Notes: generated by a model from the sequence alone, not told the origin. 64,000 nucleotides of DNA from an uncultured Oceanospirillaceae bacterium (GCA_937138495.1 CAKZPE010000051.1:62001-126000); one strand, 5' to 3'. Shown: positions 8,945-17,983, counted from the stretch's first letter. Made by a program: numbers and translations.

Positions 8945-9949
8945 TCAGGCTTTTTGGGCCAGTGCCAGTGCGGCATCGTTCAGGGGAGTGGTGTCATCAA
9001 CATTCTTCGCCTGCATGTCTGCATGGTAAGAAGAGCGAACCATTGGTCCGCTGGCAACACTCTTGAAGCCAAGCTCATAGCCCAGTACTTCATATTCCCT
9101 GAACTCTTCAGGGGTGACATAACGTTCTACTGCCAGGTGGTGCTTGGTTGGCTGCAGGTACTGACCAATGGTGATCATATCTACGTTATGGCTGCGCAGA
9201 TCACGCATTACTTCAAGAATTTCTTCTTTGGTTTCACCCAGACCTACCATCAGGCCGGACTTGGTGTCCACCAGAGGGTGACGGTCTTTGAATTGTTTCA
9301 GCAGGTCAAGTGACCACTGGTAATCAGCACCCGGACGCACCTGCTTATACAACCGTGGAACGGTTTCCAGGTTGTGGTTAAGCACGTCCGGTACATGTGC
9401 GCTGAGGTTATCCAGCGCCACAGCCATACGGCCGCGGAAATCCGGTACCAGCAGTTCAACTTTGAGATCAGGGTTCAGCGCTCTTGCTTCTTTTACGCAT
9501 TCTGCGAAGTGACCGGAGCCACCGTCTTTCAGGTCGTCACGGTCAACAGATGTGATAACGACGTAACGCAGGCCAAGTTTGTTAATCGTCTGAGCAACAT
9601 TCTTTGGCTCTTGCGGGTCAAGCAGCATCGGTTTGCCGTGAGCCACGTCACAGAATGGACAGCGACGGGTGCAGATGGCACCCATAATCATCAGTGTCGC
9701 TGTCTTATGGCTGAAACATTCAGCCAGGTTAGGGCAGGAGGCTTCTTCACACACGGTATGCAGTTTCAGGTCGCGAAGCTGCTTTTTTACTTTTTTAACG
9801 TTGGCGTTGGAGTTCGCATCAATGCGGATCCATTTCGGTTTGCGCAGGCGTTCACGGCCCGGATCAGGTTTGATCTTCAGGCGGGACATTTTGGATTCGC
9901 CTTTTAAATCTTTCAGCGGCGTTAATTCCTTAACGGGAATAAGATCCAT
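8945..9949 (-). CDS. lipA: Lipoyl synthase
   Basis: LipA is a radical-SAM enzyme that inserts two sulfurs into octanoyl groups on lipoyl domains, including GcvH of this locus. The 334-residue protein shows both cluster motifs: the auxiliary [12 protein letters not shown] and the radical-[11 protein letters not shown]. LipB is not adjacent. The gene lies downstream of gcvT on the same strand with a 166-base gap, placing a lipoylation enzyme beside the glycine cleavage genes. ATG 9949 gives a slightly long N-terminus; Met21 (9889) is an alternative start. Confidence 0.95.
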   Translation of the reverse strand: MDLIPVKELTPLKDLKGESKMSRLKIKPDPGRERLRKPKWIRIDANSNANVKKVKKQLRDLKLHTVCEEASCPNLAECFSHKTATLMIMGAICTRRCPFCDVAHGKPMLLDPQEPKNVAQTINKLGLRYVVITSVDRDDLKDGGSGHFAECVKEARALNPDLKVELLVPDFRGRMAVALDNLSAHVPDVLNHNLETVPRLYKQVRPGADYQWSLDLLKQFKDRHPLVDTKSGLMVGLGETKEEILEVMRDLRSHNVDMITIGQYLQPTKHHLAVERYVTPEEFREYEVLGYELGFKSVASGPMVRSSYHADMQAKNVDDTTPLNDAALALAQKA

Positions 9950-10086
9950 AGCGGTTACCTATGCAAAAGTTAAAACAGGAAAAAAAGAGAGCCAGGGTAT
10001 TGCAGGCGTAGCTGAGAGGCAAGCTCGCTCACGAGGCTCTTAAAATATGCCCTAGAGACTAAGGCATTTGCTTCGGAAGTGCATAA

Positions 10087-10112
10087 TCTCACCGAGTGTG
10101 ACCCCGGTGAGA
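10087..10112 (-). terminator. Hairpin after gcvT, probable terminator
   Basis: TCTCACCG and CGGTGAGA form a perfect 8-bp stem just behind the gcvT stop codon. The T-run on the minus strand is weak (ATTATG), so termination may be partial and lipA could be read through. Confidence 0.5.
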
Positions 10113-10115
10113 CGG

Positions 10116-11231
10116 TTAACCGCGATAGTAGCGTTGTTCGATGAATGGTGCTTTGGACACCACCATAGGCAAAGCCTTACCGCGGACGTTAGCATATACT
10201 TCAGTGCCCAGAGCTGCGTGCGCAGTTGCGACATAACCCATAGTAATTGGCACACCCAGAGTCGGTCCGAAAGAACCGCTGGTGACAACGCCGATTTTGT
10301 TGCCTTCGGCGTCGGTGATTTCAGCACCTTCACGGATAGGGGCTTTACCCTGAGCGATCATGCCAACACGCTTGCGGTTGATATTCTTGGTAGCGATCTG
10401 TTCGAAGATGATGTCGGCACCAGGGAAGCCGCCAGCACGTTCACCGTCTGCACGGCGACATTTGCTGATTGCCCACAACAGGCTGCCTTCAACTGGTGTA
10501 GTGGTCTGGTCCAGGTCGTGGCCATACAGGCACAGGCCGGATTCCAGACGCAGGGAGTCACGGGCACCCAGGCCGATTGGCTCAACTTCAGGTTCAGCCA
10601 GAATGCGGCGAACCAGTGCTTCAGCCTGATCGCTTGGGATCGAAATTTCGTAGCCGTCTTCACCGGTGTAACCGGAGCGGCTGATCAGGCAGTCAACGCC
10701 ATCGATTGTCAGTGCACGGGAATCCATGAATACCAGGTCATGTACTTCAGGGCAGATACGGCCCAGTGCTTCAGCAGCCTTCAGGCCCTGCAGAGCAACC
10801 AGAGAGCGGTTTTCCATGATTTCCAGGGTAACACCGTCAGACAGGTTTGCCTGCATGTGTGCGATGTCCTGTTCTTTACAGGCAGCGTTAACAACCAGGT
10901 ACAGGTGATCGCCGTAGTTAGCAACCATCAGGTCGTCCATGATGCCGCCTTCTTCGTTGGTGAACAGCGCGTAACGCTGCTTGCCAACAGGCAGATCGAT
11001 AATGTCTACAGGTACCAGCTTTTCCAGTACCGCTGCAGCGTTTTCACCAACCAGCTTTACCTGACCCATGTGAGAAACATCAAACAGACCGGCGTTGTCA
11101 CGGCAGTGCAGGTGTTCTTTCTTCACGCCTAATGGGTACTGAACAGGCATATCATAACCTGCGAAAGGTACCATTTTCGCGCCCAGTTCCAGGTGCAGGT
11201 CATACAAAGCTGTTTTGTGCAGTTCAGACAT
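10116..11231 (-). CDS. gcvT: Glycine cleavage system T protein (aminomethyltransferase)
   Basis: GcvT takes the aminomethyl group from lipoylated GcvH, transfers the one-carbon unit to tetrahydrofolate and releases ammonia. The 371-residue product starts MSELHKTALYDLHLELGAKMVPFAGYDMPVQYP and includes RDNAGLFDVSHMGQ, RSGYTGEDGYEI and LRLESGLCLYGHDL, all typical of the folate-binding T protein. The start is placed at 11231 because GGAGATAG precedes it; an in-frame codon farther upstream (11285) lacks support. gcvT sits on the opposite strand from gcvH and gcvP, separated by the symporter and the XRE-cupin gene. Confidence 0.95.
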   Translation of the reverse strand: MSELHKTALYDLHLELGAKMVPFAGYDMPVQYPLGVKKEHLHCRDNAGLFDVSHMGQVKLVGENAAAVLEKLVPVDIIDLPVGKQRYALFTNEEGGIMDDLMVANYGDHLYLVVNAACKEQDIAHMQANLSDGVTLEIMENRSLVALQGLKAAEALGRICPEVHDLVFMDSRALTIDGVDCLISRSGYTGEDGYEISIPSDQAEALVRRILAEPEVEPIGLGARDSLRLESGLCLYGHDLDQTTTPVEGSLLWAISKCRRADGERAGGFPGADIIFEQIATKNINRKRVGMIAQGKAPIREGAEITDAEGNKIGVVTSGSFGPTLGVPITMGYVATAHAALGTEVYANVRGKALPMVVSKAPFIEQRYYRG

Positions 11232-11450
11232 TGCTATCTCCGATAGATGCCTGGCGGCAAGTAGCACGCCAGTGCGGTTGTACAAATACAGCGGTCAGTC
11301 AGCAGGCCGACCGCGGTTTATTCAGATTTATGGGAAATACACTATTCAGTGAGGTACAGAGAATAATGCATTTTCCATAAATCAGCCTTAGCTCAGATCA
11401 AGGTAAGGCTGATGGGATCAGGTAACCGCAGTTACCTGATCGGATACGGA
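11232..11450. promoter_or_regulatory. Hairpin-rich spacer between the symporter and gcvT
   Basis: A 219-base spacer holds several inverted repeats. ATCAGGTAAC/GTTACCTGAT (11417-11440) and ATCAGCCTTA/TAAGGCTGAT (11381-11412) follow the symporter stop. GATTTATGG/CCATAAATC (11325-11383) spans the middle, and GCGGTC/GACCGC (11291-11314) is nearer gcvT. None has a long T-run. The 11325-11383 pairing overlaps the start of the second hairpin and would compete with it, which may mean attenuation or RNA processing. No glycine-riboswitch core could be recognised. Confidence 0.55.
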
Positions 11451-12809
11451 TTAACCGTTTTCTTTGTTAGCAAAGAATTCCCGGGTTAACTTGAATACGA
11501 TCGGGCTCAACAGTGCCAGAGCGATCAGGTTAGGGATTGCCATCATAGCGTTCAGCGTATCCGCTACCAGCCAGATGAAGTCCAGGCTAACGACTGCACC
11601 TACAGGTACAGCAATGATCCATGCAACGCGGTAAGGCTTAACTGCTTTCACACCGAACAGATATTCGATAGAACGCTCACCGTAGAAAGACCAGCCGATG
11701 ATTGTTGTGAAGGCGAAGATAGCCAGAGAGATTGCGATCAGGTAGTTACCCAGACCAGGCAGAGCACTTGCGAATGCCGCAGATGTCAGCGCTGCACCGG
11801 ATACACCTGAAGTCCACTCACCGGAAGTAATGATTACCAGACCCGTGATAGAACAGATGATCAGTGTATCAATGAATGTACCCAGCATTGCTACCAGACC
11901 CTGACGAACAGGACTCTTGGTTTGCGCAGCAGCGTGTGCAATAGGCGCAGAACCCAGACCGGCTTCGTTAGAGAATACACCACGTGCAACACCGAAACGG
12001 ATAGCCATCCATACAGCAGCACCGGCGAAACCACCTTCAGCAGCTGTACCAGTGAAGGCATGGGTGAATACCATGTCCAGCGCAGCAGGAATCGCTTCAG
12101 AGTTGATGCCCAGAACGATCAGACCGGCAGTCAGGTAAGCGATTGCCATAATAGGTACCAGAGAACCGGCAACATTACCGATACGCTTGATACCACCGAT
12201 CAGTACCAGACCAACCAGTACCATCAGTACAACACCTGTTACCCAGGTAGGAATGCTGAAGTTAGCATGAATAACGTCTGCAACAGAGTTTGACTGTACA
12301 GTGTTACCGATACCGAAAGCAGCTACCGCAGCGAATACTGCAAAGACAGTACCCAGCCAGGCCCACTTAGAACCTAAACCATTCTTGATGTAGTACATCG
12401 GGCCACCAACATGGTTGCCTTCTTCGTCGACTTCACGGTATTTAACCGCCAGAACAGCCTCAGAGTACTTGGTAGCCATACCTACCAGAGCAGTACACCA
12501 CATCCAGAACAGGGCGCCAGGGCCACCCAGGAATACCGCTGTAGCAACACCGGCAATGTTACCGGTACCTACAGTCGCAGAAAGCGCAGTCATCAGCGCC
12601 TGAAATGGAGAGATCTCGCCCTCTTTTTCTTCACCCTCTTCACTGGTACGGCCTTTCCAAAGAAGGCTGAAACCTGTACCCAGTTTGAGGATTGGCATCA
12701 GACGTAAACCTAACATCAGGAATAAGCCGACACCTAAGATCAAGACCAGCATCATTGGACCCCAAACGATGCTATTAATCTCACCAATAATCGAAGTTAA
12801 CGTTTCCAT
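11451..12809 (-). CDS. Alanine/glycine:cation symporter (AGCS family)
   Basis: A 452-residue inner-membrane sodium-coupled amino-acid importer with about ten transmembrane helices. Family signatures are visible: TALSATVGTGNIAGVATAV, GGPMYYIKNGLG, the GNTVQSNSVAD region and FSNEAGLGSAPIAHAA. The start is METLTSIIGEINSIVWGP at 12809, preceded by GGAG; codons upstream extend the frame but lack a ribosome binding site. Downstream gcvT and the facing sdaA-glyA-gcvHP operon suggest glycine or serine uptake for catabolism. An operator-like palindrome shared with the sdaA promoter lies about 150 bases upstream. Confidence 0.93.
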   Translation of the reverse strand: METLTSIIGEINSIVWGPMMLVLILGVGLFLMLGLRLMPILKLGTGFSLLWKGRTSEEGEEKEGEISPFQALMTALSATVGTGNIAGVATAVFLGGPGALFWMWCTALVGMATKYSEAVLAVKYREVDEEGNHVGGPMYYIKNGLGSKWAWLGTVFAVFAAVAAFGIGNTVQSNSVADVIHANFSIPTWVTGVVLMVLVGLVLIGGIKRIGNVAGSLVPIMAIAYLTAGLIVLGINSEAIPAALDMVFTHAFTGTAAEGGFAGAAVWMAIRFGVARGVFSNEAGLGSAPIAHAAAQTKSPVRQGLVAMLGTFIDTLIICSITGLVIITSGEWTSGVSGAALTSAAFASALPGLGNYLIAISLAIFAFTTIIGWSFYGERSIEYLFGVKAVKPYRVAWIIAVPVGAVVSLDFIWLVADTLNAMMAIPNLIALALLSPIVFKLTREFFANKENG

Positions 12810-12958
12810 AAAGGAGACTCCAGAAGGTTTTATTGTTGTTGTTAACCGACAACCCCTGGACGGGTTGAGGGTTTTGAAAATCAGTTCCCGGTCAAAGCTT
12901 AGTCGATTTCTGGAGAATTGATTCTTCCAGAAAACTTTTTTGCAAAAACAGAAAATTA

Positions 12959-12974
12959 ATTTCCAATAGGAAAC
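12959..12974 (-). promoter_or_regulatory. Candidate operator, symporter side
   Basis: On the minus strand the site reads GTTTCCTATTGGAAAT. It matches the palindrome in front of sdaA (14329-14344) at 13 of 16 positions. It sits about 150 bases before the symporter start. The likely binder is the XRE-cupin protein encoded between the two sites. Confidence 0.6.
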
Positions 12975-13136
12975 AAGATACACCACAAGGAAATATTTTT
13001 CCAACCCAAATTGGCGTAAAACTTGTTCTTTGTCAGCTTTACAGGGAATCTGTCCAGCGAATTTTCTTAAATAACAAGGGACTAAAGTTGTAGGGTGAAG
13101 TGAAAAAAATCTACAAAACGACCCGAAATGGTGCAT

Positions 13137-13223
13137 GTTTCCTAAAATAAACGTTCAATCAGGAGTTGTGCGCTGTCTGTGCCGGTAAGGGGGTTACAGG
13201 TAAGTATGTTTCATTTTGGAAAA
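13137..13223 (+). promoter_or_regulatory. Two weaker copies of the GTTTC-N6-GAAA site
   Basis: GTTTCCTAAAATAAAC at 13137-13152 keeps both outer arms but loses the inner GA of the second arm. GTTTCATTTTGGAAAA at 13208-13223 keeps GTTTC and GAAA. They lie between the 3' end of the XRE-cupin gene and the stronger symporter-side site and may be auxiliary sites. Confidence 0.35.
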
Positions 13224-13381
13224 CAGCGTAAACCGGGCGGTTTGTGCAGAGTGTTATCAGACGTGTTCTGAGCTGTCGGTCGAAAGGTATAATGTTGGAG
13301 AGTGCTTTCCTTCCTTATATAAGCAGGTGCTATATAAAGAAGGTAAGGATAAACAAACGGGGGAAGTCAGGTTACTGCCTG

Positions 13382-14020
13382 TTAAGCAGTAACCCAGAGT
13401 ACTTCAGCATCTGCCTCACTGGTAGAGACCAGTGCATGGCCCATCTCACAGTCGTAGTAGGCGCTGTCACCGGTATGCAGTTCGATAGGCTCGTAGAATT
13501 CTGTATAGAACATGATGCTGCCGCTGATAACGAACAGGAACTCTTCACCGTCATGGCGAATCCAGTCCTGATATTCATCCCATGAGTGGGTCCGAACGGT
13601 CGTACGGAAAGGCACCATCTTTTTACTGCTTAGCTGGGTAGCCAGCAGTTCATGTTCGTAAGTGGGGGTTGGGTGTGGGCGGCCTTCACCTTTGCGGGTG
13701 ATGTCGCGGCGGCCCCCGCTGCCCGGTGCTTTCTGTTTTGGTTGGCTGAACAGCTGTGGAATATCAATGCCCAGGCCTTTTACCAGCTTGTTTACTGCGG
13801 TAAAGGTAGGGGATATCTGCTCGTTTTCAATTTTTGACAGTGTTGAGCGTGCCAGGCCAGTCAGTTTGCTGGCTTCTTCTAAGGTCAGGTTTTGGCTTAA
13901 GCGGATTTCACGAACCCGCTTACCCAGTTCAAGAGGCTCTACCATTGCTTCAGCATTGGGAGACTGGGTGCTGACTTCCAGGATTTTTTCAGATTGCAGA
14001 AAAGACGGTTTCTCGGACAT
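13382..14020 (-). CDS. XRE-family regulator with cupin domain, likely glycine/serine regulator
   Basis: A 212-residue regulator. A 25-residue leader is followed by a helix-turn-helix (about 32-87; LGKRVREIRLSQNLTLEEASKLTG, ARSTLSKIENEQISPTF). A linker and a C-terminal cupin (about 140-212; HDGEEFLFVISGSIMFYTEFYEPIELHTGDSAYYDCEMGHAL) follow. The cupin usually holds the effector. It sits between two arms of glycine/serine catabolism, the symporter-gcvT arm and the sdaA-glyA-gcvH-gcvP operon. Similar palindromes precede both. Control of these arms in response to glycine, serine or a derivative is inferred from this arrangement. Met26 is an alternative start; the chosen ATG has a poor ribosome binding site. 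Confidence 0.88.
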   Translation of the reverse strand: MSEKPSFLQSEKILEVSTQSPNAEAMVEPLELGKRVREIRLSQNLTLEEASKLTGLARSTLSKIENEQISPTFTAVNKLVKGLGIDIPQLFSQPKQKAPGSGGRRDITRKGEGRPHPTPTYEHELLATQLSSKKMVPFRTTVRTHSWDEYQDWIRHDGEEFLFVISGSIMFYTEFYEPIELHTGDSAYYDCEMGHALVSTSEADAEVLWVTA

Positions 14021-14328
14021 ATTTTTTTACCATAACGATCAGGGTGTTCTTACTGAAAGTTCCGCTGAAAAGCTTCAGAGCTTCTTTCTTTAAAAACAGG
14101 TGTACAAGCATAGGTTCAAACAATAAGCACGTGTGATCACGTTGTAATTATTAAGTTAAAAAACATCTAAGTCTCTGTTTAGCAAACGCTAAGTTTGCTG
14201 CTTATTGACGTAGATAAATGTATATGCCCTGCCAGCAATATTACACAAGGGAGCAATCCTTGAAAAGTGAATAACCTTATAGGCGACGCGAATAGACACA
14301 AAGGTGTCCGTTTGCTCAAAAACAAGAT

Positions 14329-14344
14329 GTTTCCTATAAGAAAC
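14329..14344 (+). promoter_or_regulatory. Candidate operator, sdaA side
   Basis: GTTTCCTATAAGAAAC is a near-perfect palindrome (arms GTTTC and GAAAC). A degenerate copy at 14349-14364 is centred 20 bases away, two helical turns, as expected for cooperative binding. It lies upstream of the presumed sdaA leader. Confidence 0.6.
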
Positions 14345-14454
14345 TTTTTGTTGATTTTGGAAATAAGTGTTGCTAGTCTGAGAAAACTATAGTTTATGTT
14401 GCGTTGTTTCGCAGATAAGAATCAGGCCGGTGTTGAGCGACACTGTCTGATGAG

Positions 14455-14570
14455 GCCTTAATAAGGCGCGCGCTTCTGCCAGATAACTTGCACATAAAGC
14501 CGACAGGCACATGCTGTAAGAGCTTTTGTAAAGGCTCTTTTAATAATAAGAGTGAATGTGGCAATGCCAC
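14455..14570 (+). promoter_or_regulatory. Leader hairpins of the sdaA operon
   Basis: Three hairpins occur in the leader: GCCTT-AAT-AAGGC (14455-14467); AAGAGC...GCTCTT (14518-14539) with inner TTT/AAA and a following TTAATAA tract; and GTGGC-AAT-GCCAC (14558-14570), whose last base is two bases before the AGG ribosome binding site of sdaA. The middle one resembles a weak terminator and the last could hide or present the ribosome binding site. No known riboswitch was recognised. Confidence 0.45.
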
Positions 14571-14583
14571 GCAGGTTATGACA

Positions 14584-15966
14584 ATGCCGTTAAGTATTTT
14601 TGACTTATATAAAGTAGGTGTGGGGCCGTCCAGTTCCCATACAGTTGGCCCGATGGTCGCGGCAAACCGTTTCCTGGATTCACTCGAAAAATTGCAGCTC
14701 ATGGATCAGATCGTCAATGTCAAAGTGGCGCTGTACGGATCTCTGGCGATGACCGGTGTCGGTCATGCGACGGATGTAGCAACCATGGTGGGTCTGTTAG
14801 GTGAAGCACCGGATACCGTTGATCCGGATATGATTCCTCAGTATATCCGTGAGATCGAAGAGCAGGGCGTGATTCGTCTGGCCGGTACGCATCCGGTACC
14901 TTTTATTAAGTCTGAACATTTACCGTTTCACTTTGGTGAGTCATTGCCTAAACACCCTAACGGTATGCGTTTTTTTGCCTACGACAGTGCAGGTGTCATT
15001 TTGCATGATGCTATTTTCTATTCTGTTGGCGGCGGTTTTGTACTCAGTGATGCTGAAGCGGATCAGCAGAATACAAAAGCTGAATCCGCAGTTCAGTTAC
15101 CGTATCACTTTGATAACGGTGAAGAGCTGTTAGAGCTGTGCGAACGCAACAATATGAGCATTGCTCAGCTGGTATTGAAAAATGAGCTGGCTTTCCATGA
15201 TCAGTCAACTCTGACAGCTAAGCTACGCCAGATCTGGGGCGTTATGGATGCCTGCATTAAGCGTGGCTGTAATGAAAGTGGTGATTTGCCCGGTGGATTA
15301 GACCTTAAACGCCGTGCACCTGTTTTATATCAAGAACTGCAGAGTGATCCTGAGGCAGCATTGCAGGATCAGTTGGCGGTGATTGACTGGGTCAATCTGT
15401 TTGCCATTGCTGTGAACGAAGAAAATGCGGCCGGAGGCCGTGTGGTTACAGCACCGACTAATGGTGCGGCCGGAGTGATTCCGGCGGTTTTGGCATATTA
15501 CGACCGTTTTGTACCGGGTTCTGATGAACAGGGTATTTTTGATTTTCTGGCAACATCAGCAGCCATTGGCATGCTGTATAAGAAGAATGCCTCTATCTCG
15601 GCAGCCGAAGTGGGTTGTCAGGGGGAGATTGGTGTTGCCTGTTCAATGGCTGCCGGTGCGCTTTGCGCGGTCCTGGGTGGGACAACTCAGCAGGTAGAAA
15701 ATGCCGCTGAGATCGGTATGGAGCATAACCTGGGGCTGACCTGTGATCCGATTGCCGGTTTGGTTCAGGTACCCTGTATTGAACGAAATACTATGGGAGC
15801 GGTGAAGGCTATTAATGCTGCCCGTCTGGCGCTGCGAGGCGACGGTAAGCATCATGTTTCCCTGGATTCAGTGATCGAGACCATGCGTCAGACGGGACTG
15901 GACATGCAAGATAAGTATAAAGAAACGTCCCAGGGCGGTTTGGCTGTCAACGTTGTTGCCTGTTAA
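14584..15966 (+). CDS. sdaA: L-serine ammonia-lyase (single chain, 4Fe-4S)
   Basis: SdaA deaminates L-serine to pyruvate with a labile 4Fe-4S cluster rather than PLP. The 460-residue protein starts [24 protein letters not shown], the family signature, and carries cysteines in [22 protein letters not shown] and VQVPCIERN expected to hold the cluster. ATG 14584 is preferred because AGG lies eight bases before it; ATG 14578 is too close. It is first in the run sdaA-glyA-gcvH-gcvP: glycine is converted to serine by GlyA with methylene-THF from glycine cleavage, then to pyruvate. Confidence 0.95.
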   Translation: MPLSIFDLYKVGVGPSSSHTVGPMVAANRFLDSLEKLQLMDQIVNVKVALYGSLAMTGVGHATDVATMVGLLGEAPDTVDPDMIPQYIREIEEQGVIRLAGTHPVPFIKSEHLPFHFGESLPKHPNGMRFFAYDSAGVILHDAIFYSVGGGFVLSDAEADQQNTKAESAVQLPYHFDNGEELLELCERNNMSIAQLVLKNELAFHDQSTLTAKLRQIWGVMDACIKRGCNESGDLPGGLDLKRRAPVLYQELQSDPEAALQDQLAVIDWVNLFAIAVNEENAAGGRVVTAPTNGAAGVIPAVLAYYDRFVPGSDEQGIFDFLATSAAIGMLYKKNASISAAEVGCQGEIGVACSMAAGALCAVLGGTTQQVENAAEIGMEHNLGLTCDPIAGLVQVPCIERNTMGAVKAINAARLALRGDGKHHVSLDSVIETMRQTGLDMQDKYKETSQGGLAVNVVAC

Positions 15967-16014
15967 CAACGGCCTGCTAATGCTGTGGAATAAAACTAAG
16001 AGCGAGTGTTAAAA

Positions 16015-17304
16015 ATGAGTCATAACGATCAGGCCCTTGAAGCCTTTTTCAGCCAGGATCTGGCAGCTGCTGATGCCGAGCTGATGGCATCTGTCAACGA
16101 AGAGTTTGTCCGTCAGGAAAACCAGATCGAGCTGATTGCTTCTGAGAACATTGTTTCCAAAGCAGTTATGCAGGCGCAGGGTACTGTACTGACGAACAAG
16201 TACGCTGAAGGTTACCCGGGCCGTCGTTACTACGGTGGTTGCGAGTACGTTGATAAGGCGGAAGGTCTGGCAATTGAGCGGGCTAAAGAACTGTTCAACT
16301 GTGAATTCATTAACGTTCAGCCGCACTCCGGTGCTCAGGCGAACGGTGCGGTTATGCTGGCGCTGTTACAGCCGGGCGACACTGTTCTGGGTATGTCACT
16401 GGATGCCGGTGGTCACCTGACGCACGGTGCACGTCCTGCACTGTCCGGTAAGTGGTTTAAAGCTGAACAGTACGGCGTATCTGAAAAAGACTGCCGTATT
16501 GATTACGATGCGGTAGAGAAGCAGGCGGTTGAATGCCAGCCTAAGCTGATCATTGCCGGTGGTTCTGCGATTCCACGTGAAATTGATTTTGCCCGTTTCC
16601 GTGAAATCGCCGATAAAGTTGGTGCCTACCTGATGGTTGATATGGCACACATTGCTGGCCTGGTTGCCACAGGTGTACACCCAAGCCCTCTCCCATATGC
16701 GCACGTTGTAACGACGACGACTCACAAAACCCTGCGTGGTCCACGTGGCGGTATGATCCTGTCTAACGATCTGGAAATCGGTAAGAAGATAAACTCTGCT
16801 GTATTCCCGGGTCTGCAGGGCGGTCCTCTGATGCACGTTATTGCTGCTAAAGCTGTTGCTTTCGGTGAAGCGCTGCGTCCTGAATTTAAAGCTTACATCC
16901 AGCAGGTTGTTGCGAATGCCAAAGCACTGGCTGAAGTAATGATTGATCGCGGTTGTGCAGTTGTTACCGACGGTACCGACACACATCTGATGCTGGTTGA
17001 TTTACGGCCTAAAGGCCTGAAAGGTAATGCGGTGGAAGATGCGCTTGAGCGTGCCGGTATTACCTGTAACAAGAACGGTATTCCGTTCGACTCTGAGAAG
17101 CCAATGATCACTTCAGGTATCCGTCTGGGTACGCCTGCCGGTACCAGCCGTGGTTTTGGTGAAGAAGAATTCCGCTTGATCGGTAATCTGATCAACGATG
17201 TCTTGGACGGCTTAGTGGCTAACCCTGACGACAACTCTGAGGTAGAGGCCAAGGTTCGCACCCAGGTGGAAGCTTTGTGCCAGAAATTCCCTCTTTACCG
17301 TTAA
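16015..17304 (+). CDS. glyA: Serine hydroxymethyltransferase
   Basis: This PLP enzyme interconverts glycine plus methylene-THF with serine plus THF. The 429-residue product has [38 protein letters not shown], the VDMAHIAGL motif and the PLP lysine in [14 protein letters not shown]. It is a little longer at the N-terminus than E. coli GlyA. ATG 16015 is chosen; GTG 16006 is in frame but has no better ribosome binding site. A second glyA for general one-carbon metabolism probably exists elsewhere, because this copy is embedded in a catabolic operon. It follows sdaA by 48 bases. Confidence 0.95.
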   Translation: MSHNDQALEAFFSQDLAAADAELMASVNEEFVRQENQIELIASENIVSKAVMQAQGTVLTNKYAEGYPGRRYYGGCEYVDKAEGLAIERAKELFNCEFINVQPHSGAQANGAVMLALLQPGDTVLGMSLDAGGHLTHGARPALSGKWFKAEQYGVSEKDCRIDYDAVEKQAVECQPKLIIAGGSAIPREIDFARFREIADKVGAYLMVDMAHIAGLVATGVHPSPLPYAHVVTTTTHKTLRGPRGGMILSNDLEIGKKINSAVFPGLQGGPLMHVIAAKAVAFGEALRPEFKAYIQQVVANAKALAEVMIDRGCAVVTDGTDTHLMLVDLRPKGLKGNAVEDALERAGITCNKNGIPFDSEKPMITSGIRLGTPAGTSRGFGEEEFRLIGNLINDVLDGLVANPDDNSEVEAKVRTQVEALCQKFPLYR

Positions 17305-17331
17305 TCTGAATATTACTTAAGGAAATTAAAC

Positions 17332-17721
17332 ATGAGCATTCCTGCAAACTATCGCTTCGCCCCTAGCCACGAGTGGGTTCTGGACAACGGTGACGGCACT
17401 GTAACCGTGGGTATTTCTGACCACGCTCAGGAGCTGTTAGGTGACGTTGTATTCGTAGAATTGCCAGAAGTTGGCCGTGAAGTGGCTGCTGGCGAAGAAT
17501 TTTCTCTGGTTGAGTCTGTAAAAGCAGCTTCTGACATCTACGCTGCTGTTGGCGGTGAAATTGTTGAAGTTAACGAAGCGCTGGAAGACGAGCCGGATCT
17601 GGTAAACAGCGAGCCTTTCGAAGGCGGCTGGATTGCTAAACTGAAAGTAGCTGACGCTGCTGAACTGGAAAAGCTGCTGGATGCTGAAGCATACGCAGCA
17701 ACGATTGCCGAAGAAGCCTAA
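17332..17721 (+). CDS. gcvH: Glycine cleavage system H protein
   Basis: The lipoyl carrier shuttles the aminomethyl group from GcvP to GcvT. The product has 129 residues, the usual length, with the lipoylated lysine at residue 64 in [13 protein letters not shown] and the H-protein start [18 protein letters not shown] precedes ATG 17332. LipA, encoded about 7 kb away, makes its cofactor. Confidence 0.97.
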   Translation: MSIPANYRFAPSHEWVLDNGDGTVTVGISDHAQELLGDVVFVELPEVGREVAAGEEFSLVESVKAASDIYAAVGGEIVEVNEALEDEPDLVNSEPFEGGWIAKLKVADAAELEKLLDAEAYAATIAEEA

Positions 17722-17734
17722 GGACTCCCTGTGT

Positions 17735-17874
17735 AGATCAGATGGTTTGGGCACCGCTCTTACACGTTCACGGTTGAGAGTCGAACCGTCTGATCTGTAT
17801 ACATTAGGTTAAAGTTTAAGTGCTTTGGCAAACCGCGGGCCGGACGCTCAGCCCTCATGAGCACGCCGGCCCGC
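17735..17874 (+). promoter_or_regulatory. Two strong hairpins between gcvH and gcvP
   Basis: The first hairpin pairs 17735-17747 with 17784-17796 (AGATCAGATGGTT with AACCGTCTGATCT, 13 bp including one G-T). The second pairs GCGGGCCGG (17835-17843) with CCGGCCCGC (17866-17874), with an inner GCTCA/TGAGC stem. Neither has a T-run, so they could be partial terminators, mRNA stabilisers or processing sites that set the gcvH:gcvP ratio. Confidence 0.6.
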
Positions 17875-17899
17875 ACCCCTTAAGGGAATGCAGGACAGC

Positions 17900-17983
17900 A
17901 TGAATAGTTTTTCTGCCTGTATTCTTCAAATAATTTGTTCCGGCTGTTGTTGTATATGTTTAAGCGGCCGGACGGTGTACTGA
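17900..17983 (+). CDS. Possible cysteine-rich leader peptide before gcvP
   Basis: A 27-codon open frame starts with ATG behind AGGA and ends with TGA 12 bases before the gcvP start. It encodes MNSFSACILQIICSGCCCIC followed by LSGRTVY, with six cysteines in 27 residues. It could couple translation to gcvP or act as a leader peptide. Equally it may be chance, as short frames are common and no homologue is known to me. Confidence 0.25.
   Translation: MNSFSACILQIICSGCCCICLSGRTVY

Larger units (their letters stand above)
12810..13381. promoter_or_regulatory. Regulatory region upstream of the symporter
   Basis: No convincing gene lies in this 572-base stretch, which is AT-rich near the symporter. 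It carries the GTTTC-N6-GAAA type sites at 12959-12974, 13137-13152 and 13208-13223 (see separate entries). The remainder shows no clear promoter that I can assign by eye, and no riboswitch core was seen. Confidence 0.55.
14021..14583. promoter_or_regulatory. Divergent promoter region between XRE-cupin gene and sdaA
   Basis: A 563-base non-coding stretch. Near the regulator it has the inverted repeat AGCAAAC-N5-GTTTGCT (14181-14199). The strong palindrome GTTTCCTATAAGAAAC is at 14329-14344, followed by a half-like copy TTTTGGAAAT ending at 14364, 20 bases on. From about 14400 to the sdaA start there is a long leader with three small hairpins. TTGATT (about 14351) and TAGTCT, 17 bases apart, are a weak promoter candidate. 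Confidence 0.55.

Noticed and set aside
10068..11132. 354-codon open frame opposite gcvT
   Set aside because: Antisense shadow of gcvT with the same explanation; no motif and no ribosome binding site.
14021..14583. Glycine riboswitch before sdaA or gcvT
   Set aside because: The leaders are structured, but the conserved glycine aptamer core could not be found by eye on either strand. A covariance search would be decisive.
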